Origin: Lachnospiraceae bacterium | Lineage (GTDB): Bacteria > Bacillota > Clostridia > Lachnospirales > Lachnospiraceae | Length of the DNA stretch: 64,000 nucleotides | Assembly: GCA_017624855.1 (NCBI GenBank) | Contig: JAGAMF010000008.1 | Coordinates: 1 to 64,000 of the forward strand | Reading direction: 5' to 3' | Shown here: positions 52,525-61,736 of the stretch, piece by piece | How positions within the stretch are numbered: the stretch's first letter is position 1 | Layout of the letters: every line of letters starts with the position of its first letter | Position numbers and translations under genes: made by a program | Notes under the pieces: model-generated | What the model was told of the DNA's origin: nothing | The model's database searches: none | The model's input: only the letters and a program-made list of their open reading frames with translations

Positions 52525-53643
52525 TTATTTCGGAATAGACGCCTTTGTGGTGTTCTTTTCTGCCTGCTGCGCATAATTTTCCAAATCAGCCTTGGCTTTG
52601 CGGAAACACTCCAAAAGCTTAAAGGAAAACATTCCGCATTCTCCCTGTAAAATCATATTAAAAGCTTCTTCAAAAGGAATCGCTCCTTTATATACACTTT
52701 CTGACAATAAGGATTCCAAACAATCCGCAATGGATACCAACTGTGCCGAAATGGGAATCTCCTCTTTCTTCAAACCGTCAGGATATCCGGAGCCGTCATA
52801 CTTTTCATGGTGCCATCTTACGATTTCTTTACAATATTGTACATATTCACCATCCAGCATGTCAGCAATATCACACACAATATCGTATCCTTTAATGGAA
52901 TGAGACTTAACATATTCAAACTCTTCTTCCGTCAATTTCCCCGGCTTTAACAATACTTCATCCGAAAGCATAACCTTTCCCACATCATGAAGGACGCTTG
53001 CCGCCGCTATGGCATTAATTTTCTCCTCCGTCAATTCATACTCGGGATAGTTCTTCATCATATAGGTACCGAGAATTTTGGTAAAACCTTTTACCCTTGC
53101 GGTATGCATCCGCCCTTCTAAGTTACGGTATTCAACCACGGTTCCCAACATATTAATGATATTTTCATTGTTCTTTTTTAACTGTGCCGCCTGTTGTTGC
53201 AACAATCGATACTGGGAACGCATAGTCTGCGTTTGCTTATCCAAGCGCTCTTTAAACTCATTCTTTTGCTCATACAAGGCCAATAATTTATTTAGCCTTT
53301 GCTGCACAAAATCCGTATTCACCGGCTTACGGATATAATCCGCCGCTCCGTATTCAAAACATTCCGCCACTTGTTCTACCGACTGTTCGCTGGTAACTAC
53401 CAACACAGGAAACGCTCCTAACCAATTTTTCCCGGTCATCACCTTTAAAAATTCAATTCCATCCATTTCCGGCATGTTAATATCCAGAAAAATTCCGGCA
53501 ATTTCGTTCATTTGGGTTTCCACGATTTTAAGGGCTTCCGCACCATTGGCAGCTTCAATTACTCCATAGGTATCCTGCAATATATCAATCAAAACCTGAC
53601 GATTAAATTTAGAATCATCCACAATTAAAATTTTATTTCGCAT
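52525..53643 (-). CDS. Response regulator with HD-GYP domain (c-di-GMP phosphodiesterase)
   Basis: A 372-residue protein: receiver domain (about 3-120) with Asp54 in FLDINMPEMDG and the Lys in RKPVNTD; a coiled coil (about 125-165); and an HD-GYP domain (about 175-340) with LHDVGK and HHEKYDGSGYP. It should break down c-di-GMP when phosphorylated. It begins behind AAGGGGGG, 18 bases after the FapA gene, so both probably act together. No sensor kinase is adjacent. Confidence 0.92.
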   Translation of the reverse strand: MRNKILIVDDSKFNRQVLIDILQDTYGVIEAANGAEALKIVETQMNEIAGIFLDINMPEMDGIEFLKVMTGKNWLGAFPVLVVTSEQSVEQVAECFEYGAADYIRKPVNTDFVQQRLNKLLALYEQKNEFKERLDKQTQTMRSQYRLLQQQAAQLKKNNENIINMLGTVVEYRNLEGRMHTARVKGFTKILGTYMMKNYPEYELTEEKINAIAAASVLHDVGKVMLSDEVLLKPGKLTEEEFEYVKSHSIKGYDIVCDIADMLDGEYVQYCKEIVRWHHEKYDGSGYPDGLKKEEIPISAQLVSIADCLESLLSESVYKGAIPFEEAFNMILQGECGMFSFKLLECFRKAKADLENYAQQAEKNTTKASIPK

Positions 53644-53661
53644 CCCAATCCCCCCTTATCT

Positions 53662-55863
53662 TTAATTGTTATATACGGAAATTTCGCTGTTTAACTGCTT
53701 AATGGTTACATTATACTGATTTTTCGCTTCCCATCTGCCGGTACCGAATTCAACCACCGTACCTTCATATGCATTTCCTGAGATCACAACGCTCACCAGC
53801 TTTTCTTTATCAATAACTCTTTTCAGTTTTACTTCCAGTTCTTTCATTTTATCCAACTGCTTTTGTTTAAGAAAAACAGCATTTTCCACTTTATGAAACA
53901 GCTCCATTTCGCTGCGTTGTTCATCCGTATATTTCTCCATAAGGTCGCTATATGTTTTATTTAGCACCTCCAACTGTCTGGTTACGTCTTTTATGTTAAA
54001 AAGAATATTATGATAGTCGTTACGGGCCGTTTCGTTGGTCTGTACTTTTAAAACTGTTTTTAATCCTGCATGATTCCCTACATTGTTTAAATAAAAACCT
54101 GACTCCGAACTTGCAATACCTCCGGCAAAAATTCGGTTTGCGGTAATCATTCCCTTGGCATATAACTGACTATTCAAGCATTTATCAACTTCAATATTGC
54201 CGTCAGCCACAACCTTGGTTGCATCAAAAAATCTGCTGACAATATTCTTACCCGCTTTTACCATTCCGTTTCCGGAAGCATTCATGCCCTTTTTCAACAT
54301 AACACTTCCTTCGGTTTCAATGGTAGCCATCTCCACATTACCGTCAATTACGATATCGCCGGTTGCCTTAACCGTCATTCCGCTGCCTACATTGCCACGG
54401 ATGTGAATACTGCCGTCGAAGAAAATATTGCCTGTGGTCATGTTGATTTCATCCAGCTCTACATGATTTACAATGGATAAATCCTCCCCGTCCAAACGAA
54501 TCATTCCATTATACAAAGCCGTGTAGGTTTTCTTATCATCTTCTAAGCGGAATCCCTTACCTTTGAGGACTCGTTTTTCCGCACCTTTTCTGCCCTTAAT
54601 CACGGCGCCTGTCACATCATAACCGTCCGTACCTTCTTTTGCTTCATGATAAAAGGCAATCTTCTGGCCTTCACTTACCACTTCAAACCACTCAATATCT
54701 TTGTAATCCGCACTTCCGTCTGCCAGTACCTTCGGTTTCTTCTGTACATCTGTACGGAAAAAGTACTCATACCAACCATCTTCGCCTTTTAAAGGAATTT
54801 TGCCTTGGGCAATCAATACGGGTTTCTGTCCGTACTCTCCGTTACACAATTGATTAACCGCATTCTCAGAGATGCCTTCTTTTATACGGTTTTCTTTTAA
54901 AAAGTCCATAAGTACATCCCGTTCTATGGTTCCGTTTGGCACTTCCACACTAATATATGCTTCCATGTTGTTGGCGCGAAACTCCACGGAAAGATGCTTT
55001 TTATCCAATATTAACTTCGTGGATTCATCCGCTTCCCCGGTTACTTGCTCCGGACTTTCCACGGGGAAATTATGCACATCCAAAGAATGCTCCGAGGACA
55101 ATATATTCCCCACGGACTCTTCCATTTGCTTTATAAATGCATTGCCGTTTACATGGGTCTTTAACAACAGCTCTCGCCGTTTTTCATACATCTCCCTTGC
55201 CGTGTATCGCAAAGGACGATAACTCTCAACATTCAAGCCGGCTTTCAAACCCAAACGAATTTCACGCATCTGTTCCCAGTCATAAAATCTTGTGCTGTAT
55301 AAGGATACATCCAAACGATTTTCAAGACCAAGACGAATTTCTCTCATCTTGCGCCAGCTGTATATCTTCTTGGCATAAACCGTTACATCAACGCCGCTTT
55401 CCAAACCTTTGCGAATTTCCGCAACTGACGCAGCACGATATTCCTTGTCGATATGAGGTTCCAAATCAATGCCCTGCTCCAATGCTTTTCTTATTTCCGC
55501 AAGCTGCAAAGCATCATATCCTTGCTCAATGTAGCCTTTTAAATCAATACCCTTTAAATGCGCAAGACGAAATTCTTTTAAAATGCCTGCATTCCACTCA
55601 ATATAAGGCATTAAATCAATGCCGTCCTGTAAACCTTTACGGACCTGGCGCATTTTTTCATAAGGCATCTCCCGCTTGGCATAGCAAGAAACATCCAAGC
55701 CTGCTTTTAAGCCCTTTCGGATTTCCTCCATTTGGAACCAGTCAAACTCCGGCTTGGCATAAACCTGTACCGGCAAGCCTTCTGAAAGGCCCAATTGAAT
55801 CTGGTGCAACTGGATATCCATAAACCCCATTTTTTTAAGTTTGTCCATTACTTCATTTCCCAT
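53662..55863 (-). CDS. FapA-family (DUF342) protein with N-terminal tandem repeats
   Basis: A 733-residue protein. Residues about 10-240 are seven degenerate repeats of about 33-36 residues with the pattern (W/M)xxMxEIRxGLxxGxDVxxYA, for example QMEEIRKGLKAGLDVSCYAK. Then come FapA_N-like and FapA beta-helix regions (about 310-640: GSIHIRGNVGSGMTVKATGD, GNVEMATIETEGSVMLKKG), and a coiled coil. FapA proteins are cytosolic and linked to polar or c-di-GMP functions, but biochemistry is unclear. The start is uncertain: a TTG at 55902, or ATGs at 55863 and 55848; I chose 55863. It is first in the fapA-regulator-dacF chain. Confidence 0.85.
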   Translation of the reverse strand: MGNEVMDKLKKMGFMDIQLHQIQLGLSEGLPVQVYAKPEFDWFQMEEIRKGLKAGLDVSCYAKREMPYEKMRQVRKGLQDGIDLMPYIEWNAGILKEFRLAHLKGIDLKGYIEQGYDALQLAEIRKALEQGIDLEPHIDKEYRAASVAEIRKGLESGVDVTVYAKKIYSWRKMREIRLGLENRLDVSLYSTRFYDWEQMREIRLGLKAGLNVESYRPLRYTAREMYEKRRELLLKTHVNGNAFIKQMEESVGNILSSEHSLDVHNFPVESPEQVTGEADESTKLILDKKHLSVEFRANNMEAYISVEVPNGTIERDVLMDFLKENRIKEGISENAVNQLCNGEYGQKPVLIAQGKIPLKGEDGWYEYFFRTDVQKKPKVLADGSADYKDIEWFEVVSEGQKIAFYHEAKEGTDGYDVTGAVIKGRKGAEKRVLKGKGFRLEDDKKTYTALYNGMIRLDGEDLSIVNHVELDEINMTTGNIFFDGSIHIRGNVGSGMTVKATGDIVIDGNVEMATIETEGSVMLKKGMNASGNGMVKAGKNIVSRFFDATKVVADGNIEVDKCLNSQLYAKGMITANRIFAGGIASSESGFYLNNVGNHAGLKTVLKVQTNETARNDYHNILFNIKDVTRQLEVLNKTYSDLMEKYTDEQRSEMELFHKVENAVFLKQKQLDKMKELEVKLKRVIDKEKLVSVVISGNAYEGTVVEFGTGRWEAKNQYNVTIKQLNSEISVYNN

Positions 55864-55957
55864 AAAAATACCCCAACACACAGAAAACGCTCTTACGAGC
55901 AAAACATGACATTCTCCTACTTTTATTATAGCTTAAAAATGTAGTTTTGGAAATGAA

Positions 55958-56000
55958 AAAAGTGACATTTGTGTTTTATTACAAATGCCACTTTTTATAT
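55958..56000 (-). terminator. Terminator of the three-lipoprotein operon
   Basis: AAAAAGTGACATTTGTG and ACAAATGCCACTTTTT form a stem with one mismatch between the operon's last stop and the fapA promoter region. Confidence 0.75.
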
Positions 56001-56018
56001 GTAATTTAAAAAGGGAGC

Positions 56019-57188
56019 TTACTCAACATATTCCTTGGAATATGTACCATATAAACAGATTTTCCCTTCCGGCGTATATTCAATCACATGCAATAATTCA
56101 CCCTCTTCATCATATTCATATACGGTATAATCGCCAATCAATACATCGGTTTCTTTGATCACTTCACCAAATTCATTATATTCATATGCAACATGACTTC
56201 CATCGGAAGTGCGTTGCATATCAATAACATTACCGGCATCATCATATTCATACAAAACAGATGTTCCCTGCAAATCATCTGTTTCTTTTGTCATTCTACC
56301 CTCACTGTCATATTCGTACGAATAGGATGATTGCATAAAATTATATGCATTATATAATCTTTGCCGAATCATGTTCCCATTCTTATCATATTCATACTCA
56401 TATCTCACACCGGGACCATCAGGTATACGATTAATATATTCTATTTTGTTACCTGCCTCATCATATGTGTATAGAATTTCATTGCAAAGTTCATTTTCCC
56501 GATAAGATAATTCCTTTATTAAATTAGAATTATCATCGTAAACATATTCAACATAGGATTCTCTGACTTCTCCATTATATGTTGTATATGCAGTACGCGC
56601 ATATAATAATTTCTGTGACGAATCATATTCATAATCTGTAACCGAGGATTCCTGACTACTGTCATCATAATATTTTTCACAGATTAAAAGTCCGTTGCTG
56701 TACTCATACTCGTACCAACTTCTTACTCCACCCCCAAAATATAAATGACATTCTTTTATAATCCTATCGTCATCATCATACTCATAAGTAGTTCCGCCGC
56801 CACCGCTACCACCTACAACACTGGCAGATGCGTACACCAGACGGTCTTTTGCATCATATTCATAATAATGTGTCCAGCCATATTCTTCCGGATACTCAGC
56901 TGCTGCATGTTCTTCCGGCGAACAATAAAATTCCACATAGGATTCTGCCACTTTATAGTTTCCGCTTGAATCAATCACATCCACGGTTTCTTCTACGATT
57001 TCAGTTTCTCCTACACTTTCTGTTTCTTCTGTAATTGCATCGGTTTGCTCACTTTCCCCTTCGCTTACCACCGTTTCATTATTGCCATTCTCGCTTACGG
57101 ATTCTTCCGGTTTGTTCAGAATACCACAAGCCGAAAAAACACAAATCATTAAACTGCAAAGTAATACAGATATAACTTTTCTTTTCAT
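56019..57188 (-). CDS. YD-repeat (RHS-like) lipoprotein, second paralogue
   Basis: A 389-residue predicted lipoprotein with lipobox VFSAC and an acidic Glu/Thr/Ser linker (about 25-65). Ten or more YEYDxxGxxI-type repeats fill the rest, such as YEYDDDDRIIKE, YEYDKNGNMIRQ and YEYDEEGELLHV. It has no toxin or core domain. I start at 57188 with GGGAGA upstream. It is the third gene of the operon led by the SH3-transglutaminase lipoprotein. Function unknown; likely displayed on the cell surface. Confidence 0.82.
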   Translation of the reverse strand: MKRKVISVLLCSLMICVFSACGILNKPEESVSENGNNETVVSEGESEQTDAITEETESVGETEIVEETVDVIDSSGNYKVAESYVEFYCSPEEHAAAEYPEEYGWTHYYEYDAKDRLVYASASVVGGSGGGGTTYEYDDDDRIIKECHLYFGGGVRSWYEYEYSNGLLICEKYYDDSSQESSVTDYEYDSSQKLLYARTAYTTYNGEVRESYVEYVYDDNSNLIKELSYRENELCNEILYTYDEAGNKIEYINRIPDGPGVRYEYEYDKNGNMIRQRLYNAYNFMQSSYSYEYDSEGRMTKETDDLQGTSVLYEYDDAGNVIDMQRTSDGSHVAYEYNEFGEVIKETDVLIGDYTVYEYDEEGELLHVIEYTPEGKICLYGTYSKEYVE

Positions 57189-57214
57189 ACATTCTCCCAA
57201 AATTATAATTTACT

Positions 57215-58342
57215 TTATTTTTCCATCACCTGAATATAACCATATTCGTATACTTCAAAAGCGCCTTCTGCTTTACCGTTTCCGTCGTAATTATAATAAC
57301 TTAACAAATCTCCGTCTTCGTCAAAAGTATACTCTTCGTAATGAAACAATTCGCCGGATTCATTGTATTCATTGCAGCGCGTAAGCCTACCGCCTTCGTC
57401 ATAGATATATTCCGTAGAACCGCTTGACTCGCCGGTAGTTGCATAGTTACAAACCGACAAACAATCTCCCTGCTCATTATAGGTATATTGAACCTTAGCG
57501 CCCGTTAACACATTTTCGGATTCTAAAACTTGCCCACCTTCGTTATAGATATATTTAAAATGCGAATCAAGTTCCCAACCTGTTGATTCATAATAGAACT
57601 TCTTTTCAATCATATTTCCGCTTTCGTCATAAATCATTTCTTTAACGGTAAGAAATTTTGTACTTCCATCTGTTTCTTTTATACAATTACCGTTGGCATC
57701 ATACTCATACTCATAATATCCGAACAAAACATCATCCCAATATGTATTCATTCTGTATAATAATCCGTTTTCATCATACAAATACTCGTTTTTATACGCT
57801 TTATCCGCATATTTTATATCAAATAATAAGTTGCCGTCTGTATCATATTGATACTCATAAGAAGCTTCATACCCATACTCGTCTATCTCGTCGCATCGAA
57901 TCAAATTACCGTTGGCATCATATTCATTGATTTCCTTCATCACTTCAACACCCGATGCATCATATGTAATGTCTTTTACGCAATTTCCCAAGTCATCATA
58001 TGCAATTTCACGAGTTCCGGTTACCGCATCTTCTTTGTCATAAAAAGTCTGGCCAATACAACGATCCGCTTCATCATATTCATATACAATATAATTTGCC
58101 GGCTGATTATTGGTCCAACTAATGGTTATGGATTTAGCCAATCTACCATATTCATCATACTCGTATTTTAATGCATCCTCTCCGGCACAATCGTATCCTA
58201 CTACCACCTTGACTTCTTCAAATGTTTCACTTACCTCTTCCACCGATTCCGATGTTTCGACAACAGGTTCCTCTGCCTGCCCGCATCCGCACACAAACGC
58301 TGCCATCATGCAGCACATTGCTAAAAAAATTCTTTTTTTCAT
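57215..58342 (-). CDS. YD-repeat (RHS-like) lipoprotein, third paralogue
   Basis: A 375-residue predicted lipoprotein with lipobox AFVCGC, a Glu/Val/Ser-rich linker and a chain of YD repeats (YEYDEYGRLAKS, YEYDEADRCIGQ, YDESGNMIEKK, YIYDEGGRLTRC). It lies 23 bases after the SH3-transglutaminase gene and 26 bases before the second paralogue, all in one direction. The repeat sequence differs from its neighbour, so the duplication is not very recent. Function unknown. Confidence 0.82.
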   Translation of the reverse strand: MKKRIFLAMCCMMAAFVCGCGQAEEPVVETSESVEEVSETFEEVKVVVGYDCAGEDALKYEYDEYGRLAKSITISWTNNQPANYIVYEYDEADRCIGQTFYDKEDAVTGTREIAYDDLGNCVKDITYDASGVEVMKEINEYDANGNLIRCDEIDEYGYEASYEYQYDTDGNLLFDIKYADKAYKNEYLYDENGLLYRMNTYWDDVLFGYYEYEYDANGNCIKETDGSTKFLTVKEMIYDESGNMIEKKFYYESTGWELDSHFKYIYNEGGQVLESENVLTGAKVQYTYNEQGDCLSVCNYATTGESSGSTEYIYDEGGRLTRCNEYNESGELFHYEEYTFDEDGDLLSYYNYDGNGKAEGAFEVYEYGYIQVMEK

Positions 58343-58365
58343 TGTTCTTCCTCCGTATCTTTTGA

Positions 58366-59586
58366 TTAAAAATAAACAACGCCTTTTTCGCTGTATAAAT
58401 TATCAAAATGACCGTAAAAATCTTCCTCTGTCATCGTTCTGTAATGCCCGGTACTTACACCGTTACTGTCGTAATAATCAATTCTGGTTCTGCCATCTTC
58501 GGTAGGTGATAGCGAAAATGCAGTTGACGGTCCCATATGCCAGGTGGCATCCACATGATATTTCACTCCGTCAATATAAATAAAATTCCATGCATGCAAA
58601 CCTATGAACTCATCTTTTGAATTGAAACAAGATCCGTTCACTACACTCGCCTCAATTCCTACACAATAACACAATGATTGATATGCAAATGCATAGCCGG
58701 TACACACCGCTTCCCTATACATCAAAGTAGAATATGTAGTATGATTATATGTCTCCAAATTATACGATATATTAGTTGCCATCCAATCATGAATTGCCTG
58801 TGCTTTCTGCAAGTCATTCATATCCGGTGTGCAGCACTCATTTATAATATCCACAATATACTGAGGCCACTGCCAATCAACACAATCATAAATTGGTGTG
58901 CCATTAGCAGTTGTTCGTAATACATATCTTGTTTCTCCGAAGAAAACCTTGGAAGGCAGACCCGTTGTATCTACCGTAGGTGCAGTTGACCCTTGTGTAT
59001 TTCCTTCATTCGGTACACTGTTCTGTGTTACAACCACTTCACCGTCACCCAGATAACGATCTGAAACAAATCCTTCTTTACCGTCATAATCAATTCTATA
59101 CCACCCCGTATCGGCTTGTCCGGTTACGGTTACCGCCTGATTGGTATTTAAAGCTCCAAGCTTTTCATAATCGGTTGAGGGACCGGTTCTTACATTTACA
59201 CTTCTTTGTGCGTACATCACTTTATCCATATCGGAAACCGAATATTCCGGCTTTTCTTCAACCTCTTCCGAGATTTCCTCAACAACATCTTCTGATTTCT
59301 CTTCATCCGAAGTTTCCTCAGTGAAATCTTCCGACTGTTGAACTTCCGTATTGGTTTCAGTCACTTCTTCCGATGGTTTCTCCTGCATTGTATCTGCAGT
59401 CACCATACTGTCATCTTCGTCCACAGTTTCATCATCACTTTCGGAATCTATGCTTCCAACAGTCTCATCAACAGCCTCCGATGTTATCTCTGTTTTATCT
59501 TCTTGTGCGTTTTCATCGGCACACCCGCCAAATAAAATTCCCATAGCAGACAAAACCAATATAAAAGCATATATTTTTCTCTTCAT
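58366..59586 (-). CDS. SH3b-transglutaminase-like lipoprotein
   Basis: A 406-residue predicted lipoprotein: lipobox LFGGC, a long acidic Ser/Thr/Glu linker (about 25-130), an SH3b domain (about 130-190; VNVRTGPSTDYEKLGALN, GFVSDRYLG) likely to bind cell wall, and a transglutaminase-like domain (about 240-400) with the Cys-His-Asp triad in VCTGYA, HAWNF and VDATW. Such domains are often proteases or cross-linkers. It starts at 59586 and heads an operon with two YD-repeat lipoproteins. The promoter carries a TA repeat. Confidence 0.88.
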   Translation of the reverse strand: MKRKIYAFILVLSAMGILFGGCADENAQEDKTEITSEAVDETVGSIDSESDDETVDEDDSMVTADTMQEKPSEEVTETNTEVQQSEDFTEETSDEEKSEDVVEEISEEVEEKPEYSVSDMDKVMYAQRSVNVRTGPSTDYEKLGALNTNQAVTVTGQADTGWYRIDYDGKEGFVSDRYLGDGEVVVTQNSVPNEGNTQGSTAPTVDTTGLPSKVFFGETRYVLRTTANGTPIYDCVDWQWPQYIVDIINECCTPDMNDLQKAQAIHDWMATNISYNLETYNHTTYSTLMYREAVCTGYAFAYQSLCYCVGIEASVVNGSCFNSKDEFIGLHAWNFIYIDGVKYHVDATWHMGPSTAFSLSPTEDGRTRIDYYDSNGVSTGHYRTMTEEDFYGHFDNLYSEKGVVYF

Positions 59587-59633
59587 CTGCACCAACCTTT
59601 CTTTTATAAAAAACCTCAAAAAATGATGAAAAC

Positions 59634-59664
59634 ATTATATATATATATATATATGCAAAGTCAA
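59634..59664 (-). promoter_or_regulatory. Promoter of the lipoprotein operon with a TA-repeat spacer
   Basis: On the minus strand TTGACT (59659-59664) is followed by a 19-base spacer and TATAAT (59634-59639); a TATATA at 17-base spacing is an alternative. The spacer and -10 region are made largely of 19 alternating T/A bases (59636-59654), so gain or loss of one TA unit changes the spacing by 2. Confidence 0.6.
59636..59654. repeat. (TA)n dinucleotide repeat
   Basis: Nineteen bases of strictly alternating T and A (9.5 units), lying in the promoter spacer upstream of the lipoprotein operon. Confidence 0.95.
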
Positions 59665-59734
59665 TAACTTTCTTGGGAAAATTTACTTTTTTGATTAACT
59701 GATTCTTTCCTTAATACCGATGCTTTCAGACCAC

Positions 59735-59767
59735 AAAAAAAGACCGACGAAAACTCGTCGGTCTCAA
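59735..59767 (-). terminator. Terminator of pilT
   Basis: AGACCGACGA, a 4-base loop, then TCGTCGGTCT with a run of seven A on the plus strand, i.e. T on the transcribed strand. It lies 20 bases past the pilT stop. Confidence 0.85.
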
Positions 59768-59783
59768 ATTTCATTATGTAAAA

Positions 59784-60863
59784 TTACATGGGTGCGTATA
59801 CACCTCTTAAACCTAACTTCTGAATCATACCGTCAGGATCCTGAGCGTACTGAACAACCATTTCCTTATCAATCTTACCCTCTAAGTAAAGCTGAGTAAG
59901 AGCTTCATCCATGGTAATCATACCCATCTTACGGTTTGTCTGCATGGTTGACTGTAACTGATGTGACTTACCTTCACGAATCAGGTTACGAACCGCATGG
60001 TTTGCATGCATTACTTCGAATGCTGCAACTCGACCTCTACCGTCAGCGGTAGGGATAAGCTGCTGAGAAATAACTGCCTCCAATACGTTAGCAAGCTGAA
60101 CACGAATCTGCTGCTGCTGATGAGGAGGGAAAACGTCGATAATACGGTCGATTGTACTTGCTGCACCGATGGTATGCAGTGTAGAAAGCACCAAGTGACC
60201 TGTTTCGGCTGCGGTAATCGCTACGGAGATTGTCTCGTAGTCACGCATTTCACCTACGAGGATGATATCGGGATCTTCTCGAAGGGCAGCTCTTAAGGCT
60301 CTTTCATAGCTCATAGAGTCAAAACCGATTTCTCGCTGGTTAACCATTGACATTTTATGTAAGTGCAGATACTCGATAGGGTCTTCCAGTGTAATGATGT
60401 GGGCATCACGGTTATTGTTAGCCTTATCAATGATGGAAGCAAGTGTTGTTGACTTACCGGAACCGGTAGGACCTGTTACAAGTACAAGACCTCTCTTACG
60501 GTTGTAAAGTTCAACTACGGAATTGGGTACACCCAACTGTGCGGGAGAAGGAATAACGGTATTAACGGCACGGAGCGCCATTGCTACGGAACCTCTCTGA
60601 CGGAATGCATTAACACGGTAACGACCAAGGTTGGTAACCGCGAAAGACATATCCAGCTCTCCTCTTTCTTCGAACATCTGCTTCTGATGGTCAGTCATAA
60701 TCTGAGCAACAATTGCTAAAGTATCATCCGGTTTCATAATCGGAAAATCCATATTAAGCAAATGGCCGTTTACACGCATTTTAGGCGGTAAACCTGCTGT
60801 CAAATGAATATCGGATGCTCTGGCATCCATTGCAACCTGTAATATCTCTTCAATACGTGGCAT
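59784..60863 (-). CDS. pilT: PilT-type twitching motility ATPase
   Basis: A 359-residue hexameric AAA-type ATPase that drives type IV pilus retraction. Walker A is GPTGSGKST (about 132), the Asp box region IITLEDPIEYLH, Walker B DIILVGEMRD and the PilT C-terminal AVRNLIREGK motif (family AIRNLIREGK) are all present. No other pilus assembly gene is in the window. It is 48 bases downstream of sigK in the same direction, with a short inverted repeat (GTACTTTAT/ATAAAGGTAC) between them. Confidence 0.95.
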   Translation of the reverse strand: MPRIEEILQVAMDARASDIHLTAGLPPKMRVNGHLLNMDFPIMKPDDTLAIVAQIMTDHQKQMFEERGELDMSFAVTNLGRYRVNAFRQRGSVAMALRAVNTVIPSPAQLGVPNSVVELYNRKRGLVLVTGPTGSGKSTTLASIIDKANNNRDAHIITLEDPIEYLHLHKMSMVNQREIGFDSMSYERALRAALREDPDIILVGEMRDYETISVAITAAETGHLVLSTLHTIGAASTIDRIIDVFPPHQQQQIRVQLANVLEAVISQQLIPTADGRGRVAAFEVMHANHAVRNLIREGKSHQLQSTMQTNRKMGMITMDEALTQLYLEGKIDKEMVVQYAQDPDGMIQKLGLRGVYAPM

Positions 60864-60911
60864 AGTTTTTTCCCCTTTTCTTATTTGGTACTTTATTCGT
60901 ATAAAGGTACA

Positions 60912-61556
60912 CTATTTTGTATGGTCAAAGCTCTCTCTTAATTTCTTCAAAGCCTTTTTCTCAATTCTGGAAACATAGCTTCGCGAAATCCCTAGAGCCA
61001 TTCCAACCTCTCTCTGGGTCATTTCTCTGTCATTCATTAACCCATAACGCATATAAATAATCTCCCGTTCCCGGGCCGTCAGACATGTCTTCAGCAACTC
61101 ACCCAAATGCTTCAAATGTGAATCGCGATACATCTCCTCCACAACATCAGTCTGCTCACTCTCTATAATATCCAAAAGACTGATTTCATTTCCTTCCGTA
61201 TCCGTTCCGATAGGCTCATACAACGAAACTTCCCTGGAAGTTTTCTTCTTTGCCCGAAACATCATCAAAAGCTCATTTTCAATACAACGCGCCGCATAAG
61301 TTGCCAATCGGCTTCCTTTCCTCGGATCAAAGGTGGCAATTCCTTTCATCAGACCGATTGTACCTACGGAAATCAGATCCTCCATACTCTCATCCGTCCC
61401 CTGATACTTCTTGGCTATATGCGCAACCAGCCTCAGATTCCTCTCAATGAGAATATTTCGTGCCTCAATTCCTTTCTCTCCGTTTCCTTCTTCTTGCATC
61501 AGCCTTATATAAAAGGCTTCTTCATCTAAAGTAAGCGGTTGCTGGAAAGTTTTCAA
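60912..61556 (-). CDS. sigK: Sporulation-type RNA polymerase sigma factor SigK
   Basis: A sigma-70 family factor with regions 2 (about 35-105: IERNLRLVAHIAKKYQG, DLISVGTIGLMKGIATFD) and 4 (about 150-205: YMRYGLMNDREMTQREVG), most like SigK/SigE of spore formers. At 214 residues it has no interruption such as skin elements. I use the TTG at 61556 as start because GGAGG lies 6 bases upstream; the longer GTG frame (61583) has no binding site. SigK directs late mother-cell genes; it could be SigE-like, but the PLTLDEEAFYIRL start is more SigK-like. Confidence 0.9.
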   Translation of the reverse strand: MKTFQQPLTLDEEAFYIRLMQEEGNGEKGIEARNILIERNLRLVAHIAKKYQGTDESMEDLISVGTIGLMKGIATFDPRKGSRLATYAARCIENELLMMFRAKKKTSREVSLYEPIGTDTEGNEISLLDIIESEQTDVVEEMYRDSHLKHLGELLKTCLTAREREIIYMRYGLMNDREMTQREVGMALGISRSYVSRIEKKALKKLRESFDHTK

Positions 61557-61736
61557 AAGAAGCCTCCAAGAACTCTTTATCACATTCTATGTGAGGACAT
61601 TTTTAATTGTGCCTTTCCACGCGTCTACAAAATATTATACAGATTAGGGCCAAACCTTGCAAGTAATTTTATATTTTTTTAGGGCGAAAAGTGCTTTTTT
61701 ATGCACATTTCACAAGAAAACCCTTAAAATAACCCA

